Shown here in pieces: positions 52,283 through 61,225 of a stretch of 64,000 nt of DNA. The notes beneath the pieces are model-generated. The model searched no databases. It saw only the letters and a list, made by a program, of their open reading frames with translations, and was not told the DNA's origin. The translations under genes were made by a program, and so were the position numbers. Numbering within the stretch: the first letter of the stretch is position 1; every line of letters begins with the position of its first letter. The stretch is from the NCBI GenBank assembly GCA_964347975.1, contig CAYGAY010000013.1:19330-83329 (forward strand), in the 5' to 3' direction. This DNA is from Bin87 sp964347975. GTDB taxonomy: Bacteria; Chloroflexota; Dehalococcoidia; Lucifugimonadales; UBA3495.

Positions 52283-52415
52283 GTCTTTAACCTGTCATTG
52301 CGAGCGCAGCGTGGCGATCTCGTTGCCGAAGGATCCGTCGCTCAGCCGGCGAGATTGCCCGATTTGTCAAAGATCGGGCTTCGCTCCTCGCAATGACAAA
52401 GTGGGTACGTATGAG
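52283..52415. repeat. Non-coding inverted-repeat element, family 1, copy I
   Basis: About 133 bp. The right end AAAGTGGGTACGTATGAG (52398-52415) is intact, the left TIR is lost (ctttaacctgtcattgcgag). The core is nearly identical to copy H. It ends six bases before the family 2 element at 52422. Confidence 0.85.
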
Positions 52416-52421
52416 TGACCA

Positions 52422-52533
52422 GGCGATTCCGCTACTCAGATGTCAGATGACGGGAGTATTGATTTTTACGAACAGCGGCCGTCGGGCCGGGGCCTGACTA
52501 TTTTTCCGCTGGTTTCCACAGTAGCGGAATATC
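52422..52533. repeat. Family 2 inverted-repeat element, divergent copy downstream of LRR gene 2
   Basis: Ends GGCGATTCCGCTACT (52422-52436) and CAGTAGCGGAATATC (52519-52533) match the terminal repeats of the 139-bp element; the 82-base middle part differs and includes a short GCGGCCGTCGGGCCGGGGCC palindrome. It ends only 23 bases before the stop of LRR gene 2. Confidence 0.78.
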
Positions 52534-52556
52534 TTCGTATACCTATGGCCGGACGT

Positions 52557-53806
52557 TCACGGGACGTCCAGCGGGCCGAAGACGGCGGTGTGGTAGTTGT
52601 TTGCGCCCACGCCGGCGGTGTCCACCAGCACGTAGGCCCGGATGTGCATCCCGTCGTCATCGGACTGCGGGGTGTAGAGGTACGAACATTCGCCATCCAT
52701 CCGGCCCTGAGAGCCATAGGCCGGGGGCTGCCGGTCTTGGGGCATATCGTCCCAGGCCACCCCGTCGGCGGAGCGCTGCCAGGTCCAAAGTGCGTGGCGG
52801 GGCATGGTCGCGTCGGAGCCGCAGACGCCGTCGCCCAGCGCAGCGGCGTCGCTGGCCAGAGCCCGGTTGGGACGCACTCGGGTCTCCTCCAGCAGCGCCC
52901 GGACGGTCCCGTCGTCGCCGCCCGCCGCGTCGGCCGCGATGGAACCGCAAATCGGGTCGGACAGTCGGTCAACGGAAGTGACGTTGGTCCCGTTCTCAAT
53001 CAGGTCCGGGAACACGGCCTTGTAATCCTGAAAGCTAATCGCCGAATCGGTGATGTTCGTGTCACCGAAGCTCAGTGACTCCAGTTTGTTCAACTCCCAC
53101 CGGGTGGCGTGTGGGGTGGGGGCGATGTTGCCCAATTTGGTGTCGGACAGATTTAGGGTGCGTAGGGCGGATAAGCCGTCAAACTGGCTGGCATGAATGC
53201 AGGCCAGCGAGGTGTTGTCGTTCAGATGCAGCTCTTCCAGGCTGGATAGTCCGTCAAATGCCTCCGGTGGCAGCCATCCCAGCCGATTGTTGTCCAGGGT
53301 GATGTTTTGCAGGTTGGAGGTCTCGTCGAACACGCCATGGGGGAGGGTCGTCAGGGCGTTGCCGTGTAGATGGAGGTGCGTCAGCCCGGAAAGGCCGTCG
53401 AACACGCCGCTGGGCAGCTCGGTCAGAGCGTTGTCAAACAGACTCAGCTGTTCCAAACTGGTGAGGTGCTCGAAGTCGTCGCTTCGCAGAGAACTCAGGT
53501 TGTCGCCTACCCTGAGCATGCCGGTGAGGCCGTTCAGTTGCGTGGTGGTGACGTTGGCGCAATTGGTCTCGCTGAGCCTGGCGAGGATGGCGTCGACCAC
53601 CTTCTGCGTGCGCCCGTTGAGGGGCCGCCGCCGCAGCTGGCCGTGTCTTCCTGGGCCTGCGCGACGCGCGGGGTCAGGGGCCCCAGCCCAAGCGCCACGG
53701 CCATCGCGGCCACCACAGCCGCCATTGTCGCCAGCAGCAGCTTGAACTTCGTCATAAGGGTTTTGCCATTCCGATTTTTCCGGTAACTCATCTGGTAACT
53801 CACCAA
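52557..53806 (-). pseudogene. Secreted LRR/Ig-like protein, frameshifted (LRR gene 2)
   Basis: Paralogue of 24356-25666. The N-terminal frame from 53806 encodes SYRKNRNGKTLMTKFKLLLA and a signal peptide ending in RVAQAQEDTASC. The LRR frame, RTQKVVDAILARLSETN onward, is a different frame, so a one-base change (or the equivalent of two bases) lies near 53620-53650 in a GCGGCGGCGGCCCC run. After that the frame is intact: LRRs such as LEQLSLFDNALTELPSGVFDG, then LWTWQRSADGVAWDDMP and AYVLVDTAGVGANNYHTAV. Could be a sequencing error or a real frameshift. Both sides carry family 2 elements. Confidence 0.82.
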
Positions 53807-53879
53807 AACACCCCTACTGGATAATCGGTTTCCTACCCTACCATAGAATTCCGGATGTGGTCTTTTTGTTTAACTATGC

Positions 53880-54018
53880 GGAGATTCCGCTGCTGTGCAG
53901 AGCAGCGAAGTCAAGCTACATAGTGATAGGTTTTCGTAAAACTACTCCATGCGATTTCGCTACGGGATATGCCAAAACGCGGCGTTTTTTCGTCATAGTT
54001 TCCAGTAGCGGAATCGCC
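53880..54018. repeat. 139-bp family 2 inverted-repeat element upstream of LRR gene 2
   Basis: Same length as 24141-24279 and in opposite orientation. Ends GGAGATTCCGCTGCTG (53880-53895) and CAGTAGCGGAATCGCC (54003-54018). Between 53807 and 53879 lies the LRR leader, similar to 24280-24355 (tttttgtttaa, ggaaaccgattatccag). On the other side it abuts the promoter of the 54072 gene. Confidence 0.88.
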
Positions 54019-54035
54019 TGAATGACAATCCCCCT

Positions 54036-54064
54036 TTGACTCCCCCAGCCCTCCAACCTAAAAT
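54036..54064 (+). promoter_or_regulatory. Sigma-70-type promoter, likely leaderless
   Basis: TTGACT (54036-54041), 17-bp spacer, TAAAAT (54059-54064). The ATG of the downstream gene is at 54072, seven bases after the -10 box, so transcription would start at or within a base or two of the start codon. There is no ribosome site before that ATG. Confidence 0.6.
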
Positions 54065-54071
54065 AGAATGT

Positions 54072-54869
54072 ATGTCCGATTTGTCCCACATCGTCGCCCA
54101 GGAAACCCAGGACGGCCGGCTCATCGTCCGCTTCCTGGCCGCCGCCATGGACGGCCAACTCTCGGACTTCCAACCCGGACACCGCCTCGCGGCCGCCCGG
54201 CTGCTGGTTAAACTCGGCTTCGCGCCGGCCCCGCCCGCTGTCCCGGCCCCGCCTCCTCGCCCCGTCAACCGCCGCTCCCCGCCCGAAGCCCCCGGAGCAG
54301 ACCACCGCCTCCGCTGCGAACTAGCCCGGATCGTGCGCGAGGAAACCGACCAGGGCCGCGTCGCCGTCCGCTTCCTCGTCTCCGTAATGCAGGGCGAACT
54401 CCCCGACTTCAAGCCCGGCCACCGCCTTTCCGCCGCCAAAGAACTCCTCCAACGCGGCTTCGACTGCGCCCCCGACGCGCTGGCCCCCCACCAGGCCGTC
54501 GCCGCCTCGGCCGAATCCCCTCCCGACCCCGCGGAAGTCGAAGCCCGGCGACAACTTCAGGAAGACATCGACTTCAGCCGCCACGGCCCGGTGTACTATG
54601 AAATATACCCCTACCCCTGCGTCTGCGAAGACAACCTCCATGACTGCGACGGCAACGCGCTCAGTCCCCAGGAATGCCAAAGAGCCGCCCATCACGCCCC
54701 CGCTAACGCCCATTTCATCAGCGACCGTGATGCAAATGCCCGGGCAGCCCTGATGGCCCGTTACGCCGACTACGTGAACCGTCGCAACGCGCTGAACCCT
54801 CACAACCCCATCGACATCAACTGCGTCCGGTGGCCCGGGTCTTGGCGTCCTCCCGGCCCCGAACCTTAA
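54072..54869 (+). CDS. Protein of unknown function with two copies of a 45-residue domain
   Basis: 265 residues from ATG 54072. Two repeats: LSHIVAQETQDGRLIVRFL..DGQLSDFQPGHRLAAARLLVKLGF and LARIVREETDQGRVAVRFL..QGELPDFKPGHRLSAAKELLQRGF (quoted with gaps), separated by a Pro/Arg linker. The rest is polar with CVCEDNLHDCDGNALSPQECQ and ends NCVRWPGSWRPPGPEP. I have seen such HRL(x)AA(x)ELLxRGF repeats in Chloroflexota hypothetical proteins, but no function is known. Cys-rich middle suggests metal binding, inference only. Confidence 0.7.
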   Translation: MSDLSHIVAQETQDGRLIVRFLAAAMDGQLSDFQPGHRLAAARLLVKLGFAPAPPAVPAPPPRPVNRRSPPEAPGADHRLRCELARIVREETDQGRVAVRFLVSVMQGELPDFKPGHRLSAAKELLQRGFDCAPDALAPHQAVAASAESPPDPAEVEARRQLQEDIDFSRHGPVYYEIYPYPCVCEDNLHDCDGNALSPQECQRAAHHAPANAHFISDRDANARAALMARYADYVNRRNALNPHNPIDINCVRWPGSWRPPGPEP

Positions 54870-54952
54870 GGCGCCGCCCGCCCCGGTTCCCCGCCGGCTC
54901 CAACCCGCGTGTGCTATCCTTGCGCCACGATTACGGGCCGGAGGGATTGACC

Positions 54953-55972
54953 ATGCGCGCCGCCGTCTATAAGGGTGAACAGGTTTTGCAGATTGAGGAG
55001 TTGCCGGATCCTACCCCCTCCGCCGGGCAGGTGGTGATGCGGGTGAAGTATTCGGCCATCTGCGGCACCGACGTACACGCTTTCATGTATGACCTGGCCC
55101 AGCCGGGCGCGGTGATGGGCCATGAGTACACCGGAACCATCGTGGACGTCGGCCCGGGCGTATCCCGCTGGCAGGCCGGCGACCGGGTGGTTGGCGGCGG
55201 CGGACACCCACCGCCTGGTGGCGGGTCGGCGACGCGCCGACATCCCCGTTTCAACTACCGCACCATGGGCTTCCGGCAAAGCGCCCGACCCCGGGGTTAT
55301 GCCGAGTACGTGCTGTTGGAGGAATGGGAACCGACGCCGGTGCCCGACGACGTGACCGACGAGCAGGCTGCCCTCTGCGAACCCTGCGCCGTCACCGTAC
55401 ACGCCGTGCGCCTTTCGGATATCAAACTGGGCGACTCCGTGCTGGTGCTGGGAGCGGGCCCCATCGGCTTATTGTGCATGCAGACGGCGCGCGCCGCCGG
55501 CGCCACTACGGTCATCGTGTCCGAGCCGGCGCCGGGCCGAGCGGCCGCCGCCCGTCGGTTGGGCGCGGACGCCGTGCTCAACCCCACCGACCCTGATTTT
55601 GAAACGCGGGTAGTGGAATTGACCGGCGGCGCCGGCCCGCAGGTCGTATTCGAATGCGCCGCCGCTCCTTCTACTCTGGAACAGGGGTTAGACCTGTGCG
55701 CCCGCGGCGGGCAGGTGGTGATGATCGCCATTGCCTGGGAGCCGACCCCGGTGGTCCCGCCCAACTGGATGGCCCGGGAGGTTCGAATGCAGTCGTCTTT
55801 CGGAACCCTGCCGGAGGACTGGCGCATCGCCCTGGAGCTGATGCGAACTGGCCGGGTGTCGGTGGAACACATGCTGTCCAGCGCCAACTTCGTGCGGCTG
55901 GAGGGCATACAGGGCGCGTTCGAGGCGCTGTGCCAGCCGACCACGGAACTGCAAATGGTGGTGGAATTGTAG
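54953..55972 (+). CDS. Zinc-type medium-chain dehydrogenase
   Basis: 339 residues from ATG 54953 (GGAGGGATTG upstream). Catalytic zinc ligands CGTDVH and GHEYTG are present, and the Rossmann motif is VLGAGPIGLLCMQTA. The usual four-cysteine structural zinc loop (after about residue 90) is replaced by a Gly/Pro/Arg-rich segment, so no structural zinc. NAD or NADP choice is unclear (SEPAPGR after strand 2). Likely polyol, alcohol or threonine-type dehydrogenase; substrate unknown. Confidence 0.9.
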   Translation: MRAAVYKGEQVLQIEELPDPTPSAGQVVMRVKYSAICGTDVHAFMYDLAQPGAVMGHEYTGTIVDVGPGVSRWQAGDRVVGGGGHPPPGGGSATRRHPRFNYRTMGFRQSARPRGYAEYVLLEEWEPTPVPDDVTDEQAALCEPCAVTVHAVRLSDIKLGDSVLVLGAGPIGLLCMQTARAAGATTVIVSEPAPGRAAAARRLGADAVLNPTDPDFETRVVELTGGAGPQVVFECAAAPSTLEQGLDLCARGGQVVMIAIAWEPTPVVPPNWMAREVRMQSSFGTLPEDWRIALELMRTGRVSVEHMLSSANFVRLEGIQGAFEALCQPTTELQMVVEL

Positions 55973-56003
55973 TTCCGGCGCGGAGGTCTCCGGCTGAGTC
56001 CGG

Positions 56004-57101
56004 CTATGGCGCGCGTACCCGGTCCGCCCGTACTTGCCGCAGCCGGGCCAGTCGCCGGCCCCGCCTCGCCTGGGTCGCCACCGCCAGCGTCAGCAGCAGC
56101 AGTATCGTTGCCGCCACCGCGCCGGAAACGCCCAGCAACAGCGCCTGACTGACCAGCTCCAGGCGGTCGGCGCCAATGGTCCGCGCCAGCTGACCCAGGC
56201 CCACCGCCACGCCGGCGTTGAGTACGGTGACCCCAAACAGGCCCAGAATGCGCGTCGCGTTGACGAAGCGCGTCGTCAGCGCGCCCAATTGCGTACCCAC
56301 CGATGCGGATGCGAACATTATCACCGCGATCACCGGGTCCACCTTGCCGCTCAGCGAGTACAGGAATGCTCCCAGCGTGCCGGTGATGATGATCTGGAAC
56401 AGGTCGGTGCCTATGGCTACCGCCGGCGATACGCCCAAACCATAAACGAGGAAGGGCATCAACAGAAACCCGCCGCCCGCGCCCAGCAGGGCCGCGATGA
56501 ACCCGATGACCAACCCGGCAAAAACCGGCGCCAGCGCGGACATCTCCTCGATCCCCGCATTGGGGAACGCCGGTCGCAGGTTGATCTCTCGCCTTGTTCC
56601 GGCCCAGGCCGGCAGCGTCACCCGCGCCGGACCAATCCGCATCCGGTGAAAAAACCCCGGCAGACCGCCTCCTACCCGCGGCCCCGGCCGGTAGCGCAGG
56701 CCGCGCAGCCAGTTTCCCACCATCAGCGAACCCAGGCTCAGCAACAGCGCGAAGTACACCGCTCCCACCACCGGGCCGGCGGCGCCAGCCTCTGCCAGGG
56801 CGGCGTTGACGCGCTCGCCGGCAAAAACGCCGGGTATCGTCCCGCAAACTATCAGAATAGCCAGGCGGAAGTCCACGTTGCCCAGTCGACGGTGCCGCAG
56901 CGTACTGGTGATCGCCGTTCCCATCACCATGAGCAGGCCCGTTCCCACAGCGTAGATTGTCGGCACCCCCAGCACCAGCAAGCCTCCGGTAATGAGAAAG
57001 CCGCCGCCCACGCCGAAAAAGCCGGTCATTGTGCCGACAATCATCCCCAGGAGCGCCAACAGCAGCGGCGATACCGTGGCGTCGGCGATTGGAAAATGCA
57101 C
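56004..57101 (-). CDS. TauE/SafE-family permease
   Basis: 365 residues from GTG 57101, which follows the stop of the small gene by one base; a more distant start at 57179 would overlap it. Two internally related halves with MTGFFGVGGGFLITGGLL and IAALLGAGGGFLLMPFLV, the family's duplicated motif, and about eight or nine membrane spans. Members export sulfite, sulfoacetate or other organosulfur anions. No sulfur-metabolism gene is adjacent. A soluble loop of about 60 residues lies between the halves. Confidence 0.9.
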   Translation of the reverse strand: MHFPIADATVSPLLLALLGMIVGTMTGFFGVGGGFLITGGLLVLGVPTIYAVGTGLLMVMGTAITSTLRHRRLGNVDFRLAILIVCGTIPGVFAGERVNAALAEAGAAGPVVGAVYFALLLSLGSLMVGNWLRGLRYRPGPRVGGGLPGFFHRMRIGPARVTLPAWAGTRREINLRPAFPNAGIEEMSALAPVFAGLVIGFIAALLGAGGGFLLMPFLVYGLGVSPAVAIGTDLFQIIITGTLGAFLYSLSGKVDPVIAVIMFASASVGTQLGALTTRFVNATRILGLFGVTVLNAGVAVGLGQLARTIGADRLELVSQALLLGVSGAVAATILLLLTLAVATQARRGRRLARLRQVRADRVRAP

Positions 57102-57102
57102 G

Positions 57103-57306
57103 TCAGTGGCCCCGGTCAGTACGACCGCCGCCGGGGGGGTTCCTGTTCCGACCGCCCCGCCTGACCAGCGAAACCCCACGTCCTACCAAGTCCCAGAAAA
57201 CGTACAGCGCCACGGCGGTGACCGCCATAGCCAGTATGACGGACACGGCCCACAGCGCCCCTTGGCCGCTCAGACGCACTAGAAACTCAGAGAATGCCTC
57301 GTACAT
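57103..57306 (-). CDS. Small single-span membrane protein upstream of the TauE-like gene
   Basis: 67 residues, ATG 57306. One membrane helix (SVILAMAVTAVALYVFWDLVG) followed by a basic Arg-rich tail, so the tail faces the cytoplasm. Stop TGA and the GTG of the TauE-like gene are one base apart, so the two are probably translated together. No family recognised; an accessory subunit is plausible. Confidence 0.65.
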   Translation of the reverse strand: MYEAFSEFLVRLSGQGALWAVSVILAMAVTAVALYVFWDLVGRGVSLVRRGGRNRNPPGGGRTDRGH

Positions 57307-57365
57307 CGTAGCGCTCTGGCTCTATGGATTGCGCCGGCTGATCATATCCGGGTAAATTGGGGTCT

Positions 57366-58550
57366 ATGACCGCCGACAAGTTCAGTTTTCAACTGCTGAC
57401 CACCGACGGCACTGCCCGGCGCGGGCAGATTACCACGCCCCACGGCGCCGCGCAAACGCCCCTTTTCATGCCCGTCGCAACTCAGGCAACGGTCAAGGGA
57501 TTGACCTTCGACGAGGTGCGAGACCTGGGCGCGGAAACCGTCCTGAGCAACGCCTATCACTTGTATCTGCGGCCCGGCGTGGACCGGGTACGCGACGCCG
57601 GGGGCCTCCACCGCTTTATGGGTTGGCCCGGGCCGATCCTCACCGATAGCGGCGGCTACCAGGCTTTCAGCATGGGTTCCCTGCGCCGCATCAACGACGA
57701 CGGCATAGCCTTCCAGTCCCATATTGACGGCAGCCGGCATTTTCTCACCCCGGAATCAGCCATCCACAACCAGCACGGCATCGGAGCCGACATCATCATG
57801 TGCTTCGACCAGTGCGTTTTTTCCGCCAGCGAGCCGGCCGCCGTCCGGGACGCTATGGAGCGCACCCACCGCTGGGCCCCGGTCTGCTATGACACCCACG
57901 CCAACAGCGCCAACGCCCCGCGTCAGGCGTTATTCGGAATCGTCCAGGGCGGAACCATCCCGGAGTTGCGTGAGGAATCTACCCGTTTCATCACCGCCAT
58001 CCCCTTTGACGGCTACGCCATTGGCGGCTTGGCCGTGGGCGAAACCAAGGCCGAGATGCACGACATAACGGCCCAGGTTTGCCACGGCCTGCCCGCCGGC
58101 AAACCCCGCTACCTGATGGGCGTCGGCTCCCCCGAGGACTTGGTCAACAGCGTCGCCATGGGCGTCGATATGTTCGATTGCGTACTCCCCACCCGCGTCG
58201 CTCGCAACGGCGCGCTGTTCACGCCCCCGGGGCGCGTCAACATCGCCAACCGCCGCTATGCCGAGCAGGACACGCCCCTGGACGACGCCTGCGATTGCTA
58301 CGCCTGCCGGAACTACTCCGCCGCCTACCTGCGCCACCTGTTCAAGGCCGGCGAGATGCTGGGGCCCCGCCTGGCCTCAATCCACAACCTGCGCTTCATC
58401 CTCCGCCTGATGGCCGACCTGCGCGCCGCCATTGCGGAACATCGTTTCGACGCTTTTCGCGCCGACTTCCTGGCCGCCTACCGGCCTACGGACGAACCAC
58501 GCCGCCAATCTCAAAAACGTCGCTGGGTTGATGGACGGGGCGCGGCCTAG
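57366..58550 (+). CDS. tgt: tRNA-guanine transglycosylase
   Basis: 394 residues from ATG 57366. Exchanges guanine 34 in tRNAs for preQ1. Catalytic Asp in LTDSGGYQAFS, substrate loop VQGGTIPELRE, GGLAVGE, nucleophile Asp in FDCVLPTRVARNG, and the zinc site CDCYACRNYSAAYLRHLF. All key residues present. Upstream gene (57103-57306) is divergent; queA, queG and yajC are not in the window. Confidence 0.96.
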   Translation: MTADKFSFQLLTTDGTARRGQITTPHGAAQTPLFMPVATQATVKGLTFDEVRDLGAETVLSNAYHLYLRPGVDRVRDAGGLHRFMGWPGPILTDSGGYQAFSMGSLRRINDDGIAFQSHIDGSRHFLTPESAIHNQHGIGADIIMCFDQCVFSASEPAAVRDAMERTHRWAPVCYDTHANSANAPRQALFGIVQGGTIPELREESTRFITAIPFDGYAIGGLAVGETKAEMHDITAQVCHGLPAGKPRYLMGVGSPEDLVNSVAMGVDMFDCVLPTRVARNGALFTPPGRVNIANRRYAEQDTPLDDACDCYACRNYSAAYLRHLFKAGEMLGPRLASIHNLRFILRLMADLRAAIAEHRFDAFRADFLAAYRPTDEPRRQSQKRRWVDGRGAA

Positions 58551-58553
58551 CGG

Positions 58554-58997
58554 CTAAACCGCCGGTCGCTTTTTCTTGACCAGCGCATAAAGCCGGGCGA
58601 CCGCCTCCGCCAGCACCAGGCCAGCCATCGCGCCGGCGGCGTCAATGCCAACATCGACAAAAGAACTGTCCCTGGGCAGAAAGAACTGGTAGAACTCGTC
58701 AACCAGGCCCCAACCGGCCGTCAGCGCAAACGCTCCGGCCCATACCTGCCACCGGGCCAGCGCCGGGTAGGAGGCCAGCAGCCGGCGCGCCAGAACCGCC
58801 AGCGTCGCAAACTCGACAACATGCACGACCCACGACAGCCTTTCCCCAGCCAGTTCGGAAATCGCCAACTCGCCCCGGGTCTCCTCTATCGCCGGGGGCG
58901 GCAGGCTGGAGAGCAGGAATATCGCGCCCATCCAGGCCAGTACTGGCAGCCAGTAGAGGACGCAATGCCGCGCTGTCGGGCGGACGGCAACTATCAT
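58554..58997 (-). CDS. VanZ-like membrane protein
   Basis: 147 residues, four membrane spans. YWLPVLAWMGAIFLLSSLPP at the start, HVVEFATLAVLARRLL, GLVDEFYQFFLPRDSSFVDVGIDAAGAMAGL (parts: DEFYQFFLPRDSSFVDV, DAAGAMAGL). This D-E-x-x-Q...R..S..D pattern defines VanZ-like proteins, whose role outside teicoplanin resistance is unknown. Convergent with tgt, three-base gap. Confidence 0.88.
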   Translation of the reverse strand: MIVAVRPTARHCVLYWLPVLAWMGAIFLLSSLPPPAIEETRGELAISELAGERLSWVVHVVEFATLAVLARRLLASYPALARWQVWAGAFALTAGWGLVDEFYQFFLPRDSSFVDVGIDAAGAMAGLVLAEAVARLYALVKKKRPAV

Positions 58998-59231
58998 CCC
59001 GCCTCGCTATGCCCCAACCGGGCCGCCACGATAGCCGGCGTTGCGCTGTCCACCCGCCGCTCAATCATGGTACCCCTCCTTCCCTGCCGTCAGATTAGCC
59101 GCCATTCTACAATGCCGCCGCGTGTTTAAAATACCGGCAAACCGGATTTGACGAAACGGCGCGTTGCATAGTGATAAACTGGAATCGGAGCAGCTACAAT
59201 CCACGCTTGACCGTCATATGAGAGGTGCGCC

Positions 59232-59990
59232 ATGCCGCCGGAAATTCGCGCCGTAGGAATCGAGGGACTGCCCGAGGTGCGGGCCGGAGACGACCTGGCC
59301 GCTCAGATCATGGACGCCGCCGCCGCCCAGGGCACTGCCATCGAGGATGGCGACGTGGTGGTGGTTACGCAGAAAATCGTCAGCAAGGCCGAAGGGCGGG
59401 TAATGACCATTGACGAGGTGGAAGCGTCACCCCTGGCGCTGGCCATCACCGAAGGACACCGCCGCGACCCGCGCCATACCGAGATGATACTGCGGGAGAG
59501 CCGTCGCGTGGTCCGGATGGACCGGGGTGTGATCATCAGTGAGACCTACCACGGCTACATCTGCGCCAACGCCGGCATCGACGCCTCGAATATCCCCGGC
59601 GCCAACGCCATTTGCCTGCTCCCCGTGGACCCGGACGCCTCGGCCCGGCGCATCCGCGACGGCATCCGGGATCGGCTGGGCGTGGACGTGGCGGCGCTGG
59701 TGTCCGATACCTTTGGCCGGCCCTGGCGCAACGGGGCCGTCAACGTGTCCATCGGCGTGGCCGGATTCAATCCGGTGATCAGCTACGTCGGAGAGTTCGA
59801 CCCCCACGGCAACGAGCTGCACACCACGACGATAGCCGTGGCCGACGAGCTGGCGGCCACGGCGGAGCTGGTGACGGGCAAGCTCCTGGGGGTGCCGGTC
59901 GCCCTCATCAAGGGCTATCCGTATGAGCCTATGGAGGACGCCGACAGCCGGGCCATCGTGCGGGACCCGGACAAAGATTTGTTCCGGTAA
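59232..59990 (+). CDS. cofE: Coenzyme F420-0:L-glutamate ligase
   Basis: 252 residues, normal size. Adds glutamates to F420-0 using GTP. Marks: VVVTQKIVSKAEGRV, TYHGYICANAGIDASNIPGA (split: SETYHGYICANAG, IDASNIPG), LVSDTFGRPWRNGAVNVSIG and VADELAATAELVTGKLLGVP. ATG 59232 with GAGAGGTG upstream. It supports an F420-based metabolism and agrees with the two LLM oxidoreductases. Other cof genes are not in the window. Confidence 0.95.
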   Translation: MPPEIRAVGIEGLPEVRAGDDLAAQIMDAAAAQGTAIEDGDVVVVTQKIVSKAEGRVMTIDEVEASPLALAITEGHRRDPRHTEMILRESRRVVRMDRGVIISETYHGYICANAGIDASNIPGANAICLLPVDPDASARRIRDGIRDRLGVDVAALVSDTFGRPWRNGAVNVSIGVAGFNPVISYVGEFDPHGNELHTTTIAVADELAATAELVTGKLLGVPVALIKGYPYEPMEDADSRAIVRDPDKDLFR

Positions 59991-60002
59991 GCGGCGGCTG
60001 TG

Positions 60003-61097
60003 TTACAAGTTCAACCGATGCTGCTCGGTGGCAGGGACCGGCTGGGCCTCATCGTCACCCTCAGCGGTGAAACCCGACACGCCCACGCCCAGCAGCCGGA
60101 AAGCCCGGCCCGGCTCCAGCTCCCGCTCCAGCAGCGTCCAGGCGGTGGCGGCGATAACGGCGTCATCGTTGGTTGCGTCGGGCAGGGTCATCCGGCGGGT
60201 GAAGGTGGTGTAGTCGGCCAGACGAATTTTCACCGTAATGGTGCGCCCGAACAGCCATTTGCGGGTCAGGGAGTCGGCGACGCTGCCAGAGAGCCGCTCA
60301 ATTACCGTCAGGAGTTCTGCGGGAGCGGCGATGTCTTCGGGGAAAGTGGTCTCGCTGCTCAATGACTTGGTCTCCCGCGCCGTCTGCACCGGCTCCCGGT
60401 CAGCCCCCCGGGCCCGGTCGCGGATGCCGGCGCCGCGCTTGCCGAAACGCCGGGAGAACCAGGGGTCGGGCATATTCGCCAGTTGGCCGATGGTATGCAC
60501 ACCCGCCTCGTTGAGACTGGCCGCCGATTTGGGACCAACGCCCACCAGCTTGCCCACCGCCAGGGGAGCCAGAAACTCGGCTTCCTGCCCCACCGGAACC
60601 ACCACCAGGCCGTCGGGTTTCTGCAAGTCGGATGCGATCTTGGCGACGCACTTGCCCGTGCCCAGGCCAACGGAAATCGTCAGGCCGACCTCGTTCGCAA
60701 TGCGCTCTTTCACGTCAATGGCGATGGCGATGGGCGAGCGCTTCTCCGACGCCTCGGTGACGTCCAGATATGCTTCATCCAGTGATACCGGCTCGATAAC
60801 CTCCGTAACCTCGCGGAAAATGCCCATCACCCTGGCGGACACTTCACGGTAGCGCTCGAAGCGTGGGCGCATGATGATGCCGTCGGGACAGTGCCGCACC
60901 GCCGTGGCCATGGGCATTGCAGAATGGACGCCGAACTTGCGCGCTTCGTAGGATGCGGTGGCGACGACCCCGCGACCGTCGGGCCGTCCCCCGACCAGCA
61001 CCGGAAGGCCCCGCAGCTCGGGGTTGTCCAGTACCTCCACGGCGGCGTAGAAGGCGTCCAGATCGGCGTGGATAATGTGGCGTATCTGCGACGTCAT
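60003..61097 (-). CDS. dinB: DNA polymerase IV (Y family)
   Basis: 364 residues. Translesion polymerase. Catalytic residues in HADLDAFYAAVE and in PVSLDEAYLDVT; steric-gate and fingers region TASYEARKFGVHSAMP; GLGTGKCVAKIASDLQKP; little-finger domain with FGRTITVKIRLADYTTFTRR (split: GRTITVKIR, DYTTFTRR). The final residues (VPATEQHRLNL) lack an obvious beta-clamp peptide of the QLxLF type. Convergent with cofE. Confidence 0.94.
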   Translation of the reverse strand: MTSQIRHIIHADLDAFYAAVEVLDNPELRGLPVLVGGRPDGRGVVATASYEARKFGVHSAMPMATAVRHCPDGIIMRPRFERYREVSARVMGIFREVTEVIEPVSLDEAYLDVTEASEKRSPIAIAIDVKERIANEVGLTISVGLGTGKCVAKIASDLQKPDGLVVVPVGQEAEFLAPLAVGKLVGVGPKSAASLNEAGVHTIGQLANMPDPWFSRRFGKRGAGIRDRARGADREPVQTARETKSLSSETTFPEDIAAPAELLTVIERLSGSVADSLTRKWLFGRTITVKIRLADYTTFTRRMTLPDATNDDAVIAATAWTLLERELEPGRAFRLLGVGVSGFTAEGDDEAQPVPATEQHRLNL

Positions 61098-61225
61098 CGG
61101 CAGGCTTTAATGGAAATCTGCTGCTTCCGGCCAATTTTACCCCCGGAAGCAACGCACACGCACCCCGCAATTGTCATTAGCCAGGGCCATTTCCAAATCG
61201 ATGTCATCAACTTTTGGCGGCAATC

